In this document: piece after piece, positions 33,081 to 39,531 of the stretch
How positions within the stretch are numbered: the first letter of the stretch is position 1
Layout of the letters: every line of letters begins with the position of its first letter
Assembly (NCBI GenBank): GCA_025058315.1
Contig: JANXET010000013.1
Coordinates: 1 to 39,531 of the forward strand
Reading direction: 5' to 3'
Source of the DNA: Candidatus Bathyarchaeota archaeon
GTDB lineage: Archaea; Thermoproteota; Bathyarchaeia; Bathyarchaeales; Bathycorpusculaceae
DNA: 39,531 nucleotides
Made by a program: the position numbers and the translations under genes
Notes under the pieces: model-generated
The model's database searches: none
Seen by the model: only the letters and a program-made list of their open reading frames with translations
Told to the model about the DNA's origin: nothing

Positions 33081-34427
33081 TTGCTTAGGGAAGCTTGGAC
33101 CGTTGCAATTGAAGCTCTCAGCTGGATGGAAACTCAGAAGATAAATGAACATTTAGCTCTGGCTAGAACTGCTAAACAGCTGGGTGTAGAGAACGTGGAC
33201 GTGCTTCGTCTTGCTAATAGGTTAGTGTATGAGACTGTCAGATGCCGTAATCTTATAGACAGGTTTATCAATGAGATTTTAAGGCCTCGCTCCTTGTCGA
33301 CGTTTACAGTTGGTGTACAGTCCTTTTTGAGGCTTTATGTGTACCAAACGAGGATTGTTAACGGATGGGAAAAGGTGGATATTGATGAGGCTAAAAACAT
33401 AGCAAATCTCGCACGGTCGATCCTGGGATGGAGGGCTCTTAGGGAAGTTGAGCATGTACTGGGATTGCTTTTGACAGAGAATCCGCAGGATATAATCACT
33501 GACTTAGGTGATGAAGAGAGAATTGGACTTATGACATGCCACCCTACATGGTTCGTTAGATACTGTTTTAAGCTCTTTGGAAGAGCGGAGGCTATCGCAC
33601 TACTCAGGGCGAACTTGGAGCCGCTGCCAACTTACATAAGACTGAACACCCTTAAGGGCGATGAGGATAAAATTCTGAAGAGACTGTCTAATGAGGGCGT
33701 GAATGTTGAGAAAGTTGAGGAACTTAAATTCGCATACAAAGTTTTGAATTCAAGGGAGCCGCTAATTAGAACCGAGAGCTTTCGAAGAGGATTATTCTAT
33801 ATTCAGGACAAGGCAAGCTGCTTTGCAGCGGAAGCAGCAGACCCTAAGCCGGGCATGGTGGTTTTAGATGTATGCGCTGCGCCTGGCGCGAAAACTACAT
33901 ATATTGCTCAGCTTATGCAGAATGAAGGCGTGATTTATTCCTTGGATTATTCAAAGCGAAGGATGAGCGTTTGGACTGATGAAATTGCTAGGATGGGTGT
34001 TAAGATAACATGGCCGCTTATTGCTGATGCATGCAACTTAATGCCCTTAAATTTGGAGGCGGATCTTGTGATTTTGGATCCACCTTGCACAAGCACAGGA
34101 ACATTTGCAAGGCTTCCATCAGCCAAATGGAGGCTTAAGCCACGCTCCATAGATAAGATGGCGGAGATACAGGGTCGAATGCTTGAGAATGCTGCAACGA
34201 AAGTTAAGCCTGAAGGTACACTAGTATATTCGACATGCAGCATAACAGTTGAAGAGAATGAAATGCTGATTGAACGCTTCCTTAAATTGCATCCGGAGTT
34301 CACCCTCGCTGAAATAAATGCCGGCATAGGTCTGCCTGGGCTTAGAGGAATGGAAAAATGCAGAAGACTATATCCGCATATTCATGCATGTAACGGATTT
34401 TTCATAGCAAAACTTCGAAGGCAATAG
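33081..34427 (+). CDS. NSUN/RsmB-type RNA m5C methyltransferase
   Basis: A 448-residue SAM-dependent methyltransferase of the NOL1/NOP2/Sun family. Residues about 1-150 form a NusB-like helical domain as in bacterial RsmB; a ferredoxin-like linker follows. The catalytic core has VCAAPGAKTT (SAM binding), DPPCTSTGTF with Cys336 and YSTCSIT with Cys386, the cysteine pair that attacks C6 of cytosine and releases the product. It starts at TTG, after GGAAGTGAT. Target is probably rRNA or tRNA cytosine; the RsmB-like layout favours rRNA but archaeal homologues also modify tRNA. Confidence 0.92.
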   Translation: MLREAWTVAIEALSWMETQKINEHLALARTAKQLGVENVDVLRLANRLVYETVRCRNLIDRFINEILRPRSLSTFTVGVQSFLRLYVYQTRIVNGWEKVDIDEAKNIANLARSILGWRALREVEHVLGLLLTENPQDIITDLGDEERIGLMTCHPTWFVRYCFKLFGRAEAIALLRANLEPLPTYIRLNTLKGDEDKILKRLSNEGVNVEKVEELKFAYKVLNSREPLIRTESFRRGLFYIQDKASCFAAEAADPKPGMVVLDVCAAPGAKTTYIAQLMQNEGVIYSLDYSKRRMSVWTDEIARMGVKITWPLIADACNLMPLNLEADLVILDPPCTSTGTFARLPSAKWRLKPRSIDKMAEIQGRMLENAATKVKPEGTLVYSTCSITVEENEMLIERFLKLHPEFTLAEINAGIGLPGLRGMEKCRRLYPHIHACNGFFIAKLRRQ

Positions 34428-34444
34428 CCTAAGCGGCATTACTG

Positions 34445-35344
34445 TCATTCTGTTCTTTGACGTTCAATTATACATAGCATTTCAAAAATTATTTTTGCAG
34501 CTTGAATTGCAGTTACACCCATATCATAGTTAGGAGCCACTTCAACCACATCGAATCCTAAAAGCCGCTTGTCGCATATTCCATAAAGTATATCCAGCAA
34601 GGTTGATGGTTCAAGCCCCTCGGGCTCAGGGTTCTGTACCGCAGGAGCATACGCGGGATCCAGCACATCCATATCCACGGAAATGTAAATGTTTTCAGCG
34701 TCCTCAAGTTTCTTCTTTAGCAGCGTTATGGTTTGCTCTATACCTGCCTTTCTAATTTGATGCGCAGTCAGGCACATTATTTTATTCTTTTGGGCATAGT
34801 TGATTTCTTCTTTGCACACTGCTCGCGTATCAACCTCAACTATTTTTGTCGGCTTAACATCCTCGTTAATTCTGCGCATGAACGTGGTATGGGAAAGCCT
34901 TAACCCCATGAATTCGTCCCGGAGGTCTAAGTGTGCATCAAAGCTTATTATTGCAGTTTTTGAGGCCTTGGCACCGAACCCCCTTAAGACACCGAGGGTG
35001 ATTGTGTGTTCACCGCCGATAATTACGGGTTTTTTACCCTTTTCCGCGACATCCTTTACTACGAGTTCAAGTTTCTCCAGGGTTTGCAGAGCATCTGTGG
35101 ATACATGCAGGTCGCCCATATCATTTAGTGGGATATCTTCAACATCCAACCCGGTTCTGAAGCTATAGGTTTCAATGTTTAAGGAAGCTGCCCTTATGGC
35201 GTTCGGTCCAAATCTGGCGCCAGTGCGGTAGGTACTAGTCGCATCAAATGGAACCCCGATGATCACATATTCAGCCTCATTGAAAGGCCTGCAGAGGCCG
35301 CTGAAAACATTCGACTGAGAGATAAATAGCTCTTCATATCCCAT
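34445..35344 (-). CDS. speB: agmatinase / arginase-family ureohydrolase
   Basis: About 299 residues from the ATG at 35344. The binuclear manganese site is complete: GGEHTITLG, SFDAHLDLRD and SVDMDVLDPAYAP. These enzymes release urea from agmatine, arginine or a related guanidino compound; in archaea agmatinase supplies putrescine. The loop after DPAYAP reads AVQNPEPEG rather than the GTGTPEPGG common in bacterial agmatinases, so substrate is not certain. The frame stays open to 35437, but a TATA-like GTTTAAAATT near 35395 puts transcription start close to 35370, and the family begins near the later ATG. Confidence 0.85.
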   Translation of the reverse strand: MGYEELFISQSNVFSGLCRPFNEAEYVIIGVPFDATSTYRTGARFGPNAIRAASLNIETYSFRTGLDVEDIPLNDMGDLHVSTDALQTLEKLELVVKDVAEKGKKPVIIGGEHTITLGVLRGFGAKASKTAIISFDAHLDLRDEFMGLRLSHTTFMRRINEDVKPTKIVEVDTRAVCKEEINYAQKNKIMCLTAHQIRKAGIEQTITLLKKKLEDAENIYISVDMDVLDPAYAPAVQNPEPEGLEPSTLLDILYGICDKRLLGFDVVEVAPNYDMGVTAIQAAKIIFEMLCIIERQRTE

Positions 35345-35488
35345 AAAGGTGTCATCCCATATCTTGCGGTGCATGCCTATTTGACAGGCTAATTTTAAAC
35401 CTTTTCGCTTGGCTGCAGTATGCTGCCTAACACGCATATGTTTATTATGGAAAATGCAGACAATCGGGTGGATGAAATTAAACTGGGA

Positions 35489-35503
35489 GATACTGAAAGT
35501 ATC
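35489..35503. promoter_or_regulatory. perfect inverted repeat in divergent promoter region
   Basis: GATACT and AGTATC flank a 3-base centre. It lies in the roughly 250-base gap between the agmatinase-family gene and the divergent membrane-protein gene. It could be an operator or a small hairpin. No other support. Confidence 0.25.
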
Positions 35504-35592
35504 TAAATGGTGGAAAAGCTAAGGAAACAAAATCATTTTACAGCATAAATTTATTAACTCATTAATATGCACTAAATTTGGAGTGTGGCGAG

Positions 35593-35949
35593 ATGGGCTA
35601 TATGGAAAAGTTTAGGGCTAAAGGTTTGGGGAGAATCGCGGCGATAAGTTTCTATGTGATTAGTGGTGTTGTATGCTTAGCTGTTTTATCTCTTGACCCC
35701 AGAATGGTTCACATGGCTATTATTGGGGGGCTTAGCCTACTCACGGCTTTCTGTCTTTTCAGAAAGTTAAGCTTGTTTGTATGGTTTACGTCGATTCTAT
35801 TCTTTACAGTCACAGCCTTCTCAGCTACCATGCTATATTATGGTGTATGCATCGACATCATATTAGCCATTGCAGCGGCAGTCTACCTCATTCTTACGTG
35901 GGTGTTCACGGGCTACACAATTTCGAAAAGAAAAATATTCACCAAATAG
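35593..35949 (+). CDS. four-helix membrane protein of unknown function
   Basis: A 118-residue protein with four hydrophobic segments (about 12-33, 38-57, 60-82, 84-108) and basic ends (MEKFRAKGLGR and SKRKIFTK). I recognise no family. The ATG at 35593 has GGAGTG seven bases upstream, and CATAAATTTATT near 35545 is a likely TATA box. It overlaps the end of the convergent moeA gene by 11 bases. It may be a structural or transport helper; nothing in the context says which. Confidence 0.65.
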   Translation: MGYMEKFRAKGLGRIAAISFYVISGVVCLAVLSLDPRMVHMAIIGGLSLLTAFCLFRKLSLFVWFTSILFFTVTAFSATMLYYGVCIDIILAIAAAVYLILTWVFTGYTISKRKIFTK

Positions 35950-37192
35950 GGGTTTGAGTTCTTGTAAATAAATTCACTTGAACTTCTTCGCCAGCTTCAA
36001 TAAACTGCTGATTTTCCGGAATTTCTACATATCCATCAGCCCTTAGAAGCGTTGTTATAGCTCCCGACTGCCCTGTGGGTACCGGTTCAGCCCAAAGTCT
36101 ACTTGAATCGTCTTTTCTGATTTTAACTGTTACGTATGTTCTCCGTCCCCTGGCGGAGAACATCTTTGTGGACGCTAAGGCTTTCACCTTAAAGTTTTCT
36201 TTCGGCTTTAACCCGGCTAATCTTTCAATGAATGGACATATCAGTATGTGGAACATTAAAAGGGCAGAGGCGGGATGCCCCGGAAGCGAGAAAACTGGCT
36301 TGCCATTTATAGAAGCCACTGATGTTGGTTTTCCAGGCTTTGCGGCTATGCCGCATATTATTAGCCCAGGCTTCCCGAGGATACTGAGAGTTTTAGGCAG
36401 GACATCTTTCGGCCCCACTGAAACACCTCCTGAAGTTAAGACTACATCAGCCATTTCTAGAGCTTGTCTGATGGCGTTCTCGATTTCCGCTGCATCATCT
36501 TGATATACGCCCATGTAAAGAGGTCTTCCCCCACACTCCATCACAGCCGCGCTTAGGCTGTATGCGTTAATGTCGTAAATCTTAGCGGGCGGAAGAGGTT
36601 TGCCAGGTTCTGTCACCTCAGCGCCTGTGGATAGAATTGCTACAACTGGCGTTCGGTAAACTTTAACCCTATCCAGGCCGATTGCAGCTAAACCTCCAAT
36701 TTCTCTTGCACCAAGCAATTGTCCAGTACGCAGAACAACTTCGCCTCTTTTTATGTCAGATCCAGCTTTCATAACATTTTCATCTTTTGCCACTGCGTTG
36801 TAGATGTATATTTCTTCGCCTTTCTGTTCAGTGTCCTCAGCCATTACAACGGCATCTGCTCCCTCAGGCATTGGAGCACCTGTCATTATCTCTACAGCGG
36901 TTCCAGGCTTTACGGATGTTTTAGGCGCCTCGCCTACGTTCGCTGCTCCGATTAGCCTAACTTTTACCGGCTTATTTTCTTCAGCCCCAAACGTGTCCTC
37001 GGATCTAACTGCATAACCGTCTACTGTGGAGCGATTAAATGGCGGTATATCCAATAGGGCAATTGCGTCCTCTGCTAGGACACGATTAAAAGCTTCTAGG
37101 AGTCGAACTTCCTCAACACCTGTAGGCTCAGCTCTAAAATTTTGGTTTATAATAATCTTGGCTTCTTCTATTGTTACAAGACCTCTGAACAT
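35939..37192 (-). CDS. moeA: molybdopterin molybdenumtransferase MoeA, paralogue 1
   Basis: A 417-residue MoeA, which inserts molybdate or tungstate into adenylated molybdopterin. The N-terminal part has FNRSTVDGYAVR, the substrate-binding loop; the MoCF domain has TSGGVSVGPKDVL and LPGHPASALLM; a C-terminal beta domain starts near residue 335. It lies six bases after the second moeA gene and is transcribed with it. Archaea often keep two MoeA genes, thought to separate molybdenum from tungsten or to form a mixed dimer. The order of metal preference cannot be read here. Confidence 0.95.
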   Translation of the reverse strand: MFRGLVTIEEAKIIINQNFRAEPTGVEEVRLLEAFNRVLAEDAIALLDIPPFNRSTVDGYAVRSEDTFGAEENKPVKVRLIGAANVGEAPKTSVKPGTAVEIMTGAPMPEGADAVVMAEDTEQKGEEIYIYNAVAKDENVMKAGSDIKRGEVVLRTGQLLGAREIGGLAAIGLDRVKVYRTPVVAILSTGAEVTEPGKPLPPAKIYDINAYSLSAAVMECGGRPLYMGVYQDDAAEIENAIRQALEMADVVLTSGGVSVGPKDVLPKTLSILGKPGLIICGIAAKPGKPTSVASINGKPVFSLPGHPASALLMFHILICPFIERLAGLKPKENFKVKALASTKMFSARGRRTYVTVKIRKDDSSRLWAEPVPTGQSGAITTLLRADGYVEIPENQQFIEAGEEVQVNLFTRTQTPIW

Positions 37193-37198
37193 GCACTT

Positions 37199-38443
37199 TT
37201 ACACCTCGAAGGGGCTGAATAGATGTACATGGACTGTTTCGCCCTCAAGCAGTCCCTCACGATTTTCAGGAGCCACTATGTAGCCATTAGCCCTAACCAT
37301 GGTGGATATTATGCCTGACCCCCGTGAGCTTATTGGTTCGGCCAGAAATTCACCGTTCTGCTGAAAAACTCGTACACGAACAAATGTTTTTCTTCCAAGA
37401 GCTGTGGAAACCCTCCTAGTTAGCTTGGCGGCAACTATTGGTCTTGGCTCATGCTCCAAGCCCATCATTTTGAGGATCAAAGGCCTAGCGAAGACTTCAA
37501 AGCCGAAAACTGCAGCCACAGGGTTTCCTGAAAGAATCACGATGGGCTTATTATGAACAACTGCTAAGGCAGTAGGCATCGCTGGGCGCATTGCAACACC
37601 GTGAACTATCACACCTGGTTCACCAATACTGTTAACAGCTGAGGGAACCAGATCCGAAGCACCTACACTTGTTCCCCCTGTTGTCAAAACTATATCGGCA
37701 GCATCCAGCCCAACCTTTATTTTACGGGAGATCTCTTTAACATCATCTCTTGCAATCCCTAAATCTACAGTTTCAGCGCCGAGCTCCCGGCACATCATTG
37801 ACAAAATTAGCCTATTAACTTCGATAACCTGTCCTGAAGATGGTTTTTGTCCTAGTTCTACAAGCTCGTTTCCGGTAGCTAAAACAGCGACCTTCGGTGT
37901 TCTGAAAACAGATATTTTGCTCACACCAAGGGCCGCTATAATGCCCAAGTGATAGGGCTTAAGCCTTGTATGGGCTTTTACCGCTACTTGACCACGTGTC
38001 ACATCCTCACCACGCTTTGAAACGTTTTCTCCAGGAGTCACAGGAGCCCAAACTTCTATTTGCCCGTTTAATCGTTTCACGTTTTCAAGCATCACAACAG
38101 CGTCTGCACCCTTTGGCAACGGATTTCCAGTCCAAACCTCCTTGGCTTCATCCTCTCCAAGCTCATCGTCTAATGTCAGTTTAAGGATCTTCGGCCTGAA
38201 TTGCGTAGCCTCAAAAGTATCTTTTGCTCTGACGGCATATCCATCAACTGCTGAGCGGTCAAATCTTGGAATATCCTCATCAGCAGTTATGTCAACGGCT
38301 AGAACTCTATTGAGGGCTTCATAGATTGAAATAGTCTCGGTTTCAGGTTGTTTAAACCACAGATTATCGAGAAGCATTTTCAACGCTGTTTCAGTAGGAA
38401 CAAGTTTTTTGAACCCCTTAAGCTGAGCCAAAATAGGCCGCAC
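37199..38443 (-). CDS. moeA: molybdopterin molybdenumtransferase MoeA, paralogue 2
   Basis: A 414-residue MoeA paralogue, first of the two-gene unit. Matching motifs are FDRSAVDGYAVR, TTGGTSVGASDLVP and LSGNPVAAVFGFE; the last differs from the LPGHPASA of its neighbour in two positions near the MoCF active site. The GTG start sits within a few bases of the transcription start predicted from CTATATTAA at 38461-38469, so the mRNA is probably leaderless. Sequence divergence between the copies is large, so the duplication is old rather than recent. Confidence 0.94.
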   Translation of the reverse strand: MRPILAQLKGFKKLVPTETALKMLLDNLWFKQPETETISIYEALNRVLAVDITADEDIPRFDRSAVDGYAVRAKDTFEATQFRPKILKLTLDDELGEDEAKEVWTGNPLPKGADAVVMLENVKRLNGQIEVWAPVTPGENVSKRGEDVTRGQVAVKAHTRLKPYHLGIIAALGVSKISVFRTPKVAVLATGNELVELGQKPSSGQVIEVNRLILSMMCRELGAETVDLGIARDDVKEISRKIKVGLDAADIVLTTGGTSVGASDLVPSAVNSIGEPGVIVHGVAMRPAMPTALAVVHNKPIVILSGNPVAAVFGFEVFARPLILKMMGLEHEPRPIVAAKLTRRVSTALGRKTFVRVRVFQQNGEFLAEPISSRGSGIISTMVRANGYIVAPENREGLLEGETVHVHLFSPFEV

Positions 38444-38460
38444 CTATAATCAGCAAACCG

Positions 38461-38469
38461 TTAATATAG
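38461..38469 (-). promoter_or_regulatory. TATA box of the moeA pair
   Basis: CTATATTAA on the minus strand, centred about 22 bases upstream of the GTG of the first moeA gene. The distance implies a leaderless or nearly leaderless transcript. Confidence 0.4.
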
Positions 38470-38498
38470 AAAAACCTATCGCAAAACTTATTGGATAA

Positions 38499-39362
38499 TT
38501 AGCCTTGAAGTTTCTTAATAAGTATGTCACGCATTTTAATTGCATCTATGTCCAGTATTGGACTTTCACTTATGATTACTGGGTTCAGTTTAAACTCGGC
38601 TATGACACTGGCTAGGAGCTCAAAGTCCGGCCCGTAGTTCTTCTCGTCCAGTACGTGATGGCGCTTCTCACCCTTTTCTGTGAACTCGATTTTGGTAAAG
38701 TGGCAATGCAAGTTTTTGATGGCGCCGGTACCTAAGCGATTCTCGATTTCAACTAGGACCTCGCGAAAGTCATCAACCTTCTTGAATCTGCCCTGATCTC
38801 TCGCATGCAAATGAGCCCAGTCTATAACCGGCTGGGCTTGCTCGACCTGCTCACAAAGCGCAAGAATTTCATCTAAGCTACCAAACTGTGAATGTTTACC
38901 CATAGTTTCAGGCCCAAGCTTGATGCTTTCAAGCCCTAAGCTCTTGAGCCTTTCTACAACATCTTTTAGGGCCTCTTTACACATCTCAAAGACTTGATTG
39001 GGAGTCCGCTTACCATAGTAGCCCACGTGAAAAACCAGCGGCTGAGCCCCCATCCACTTAGCTGCATTAGCACAGGCGATTAAGCGGTTTTTGCTGGCTT
39101 CGATGGTTTGCCTATCTCCACAGAGATTTATGAAGTAGGAGCCGTGGACGCTTAGCAGAACATCGTTATCCCTGGATTTTAAACCGAGCTTTTCAGCTTC
39201 CTCCCTTCTCATTTGAGGTTTCTCACCCCAGCGCACAGCCTGATACTCAAATGCGTCAAGCCCCTCCTCTCTGAGAAGCCTCGGAACATCCGCCAGAAAG
39301 GCTTTCATGACCTTAAAAGATGGGGGAACACCAGCAGGACCGAATCTTGGACGAGTATTCAT
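38499..39362 (-). CDS. nfo: endonuclease IV family AP endonuclease
   Basis: A 287-residue TIM-barrel enzyme that cuts DNA 5-prime to abasic sites, using three zinc ions. Metal-ligand segments are visible in barrel order: FHVGYYGK, LGPETMGK, DWAHLHAR, the HCHF strand and the ISESP strand at the end. The N-terminus RFGPAGVPPSF is typical of archaeal members. Length is normal. With endonuclease III in the same window it gives a base-excision pair. Start ATG 39362 follows a CAGGGC sequence. Confidence 0.93.
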   Translation of the reverse strand: MNTRPRFGPAGVPPSFKVMKAFLADVPRLLREEGLDAFEYQAVRWGEKPQMRREEAEKLGLKSRDNDVLLSVHGSYFINLCGDRQTIEASKNRLIACANAAKWMGAQPLVFHVGYYGKRTPNQVFEMCKEALKDVVERLKSLGLESIKLGPETMGKHSQFGSLDEILALCEQVEQAQPVIDWAHLHARDQGRFKKVDDFREVLVEIENRLGTGAIKNLHCHFTKIEFTEKGEKRHHVLDEKNYGPDFELLASVIAEFKLNPVIISESPILDIDAIKMRDILIKKLQG

Positions 39363-39531
39363 TTATTAGCCCTGAGTATTTCTTTATTTTCAGGCTTCGA
39401 TAACTTTTTCGCATAGCGAATAAACAATGAAAACCACGCTTCAGTGGAAGTTCTGTTTAGGAGATGCTGTTGACTGCATCAAAACCAAGAATGGGCGCAG
39501 GGGCTATATCGGGAATTCGTGCAGGCATCTT
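39363..39531. other. right edge, possible gene end
   Basis: Holds the upstream region of nfo. On the minus strand a frame is open from the window edge to a TAA at 39457-39459 (24 residues, Pro/Ala-rich) and could be the 3-prime end of a gene outside. A + strand ATG at 39427 also stays open to the edge. I cannot choose between them. Confidence 0.25.

Noticed and set aside
35438-35506. 22-codon + strand frame starting ATGTTTATT between the agmatinase-family and membrane-protein genes
   Set aside because: No ribosome site, ends inside the inverted repeat; not supported.
1-39531. tRNA, rRNA, CRISPR arrays, transposons, integration sites
   Set aside because: I read all intergenic gaps for T-loop-like sequence, repeated spacers and terminal repeats and found none.

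Overview
The window is archaeal chromosome, densely packed with core genes. It carries two thermosome (group II chaperonin) subunits, aIF5B, topoisomerase VI A and B, ABCE1, RadB, a family B DNA polymerase, CDP-archaeol synthase, an AglB/STT3 oligosaccharyltransferase, Cgi121 and a MoaD/MoeA set. TATA/BRE-type promoters, GGAGG/GGTGA-type ribosome sites and frequent TTG/GTG starts fit this. The gene set suggests a TACK-type lineage, and a Bathyarchaeia-like organism is my best guess, but nothing here proves it. I see no rRNA or tRNA gene, insertion sequence, prophage or CRISPR array.

Layout. 0.3-2.0 kb: thermosome subunit. 2.2-4.4 kb: MntP-like pump, MoaD/ThiS-like sulfur carrier and a cysteine-rich radical SAM protein. 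4.4-4.9 kb: gene-poor stretch with an inverted repeat at a TATA box. 4.9-9.7 kb: leftward run topo VI B, topo VI A, a 65-aa membrane protein, aIF5B. 9.9-11.9 kb: ABCE1, preceded by a 24-codon glutamate/tryptophan gene with its own promoter, ribosome site and terminator. 12.0-17.8 kb: isoaspartyl peptidase, THUMP protein, Cgi121, phosphoribosyltransferase, second thermosome subunit, Sua5. 17.9-20.8 kb: CBS protein, UbiD decarboxylase, a PAC4-like protein, endonuclease III. 20.8-24.0 kb: Clp1-type kinase with an RNase H-fold protein, then RadB and CarS. 24.0-30.3 kb: topoisomerase IA, a small zinc-finger protein and an Ost3/Ost6-like membrane protein leftward; a zinc ribbon, AglB and an Alg7-like transferase rightward. 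30.3-39.5 kb: DNA polymerase B, NSUN methyltransferase, agmatinase family, a membrane protein, tandem MoeA, endonuclease IV.

How the genes work together. Chaperonin, a possible proteasome-assembly chaperone, aIF5B and ABCE1 serve protein synthesis and quality control. Cgi121 and Sua5 belong to the t6A pathway; the THUMP protein and NSUN protein add further RNA modification. RadB, Nth, Nfo, topo VI, topo IA and PolB cover replication and repair. The MoaD-like protein and two MoeA paralogues point to molybdenum or tungsten enzymes. The most interesting part is the glycosylation neighbourhood: an Alg7-style GlcNAc-phosphate transferase beside STT3/AglB, and about 3 kb away a three-helix protein resembling the membrane part of eukaryotic Ost3/Ost6. 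Other items worth a look are the 24-residue Glu/Trp protein, the PAC4-like protein and several small zinc proteins.
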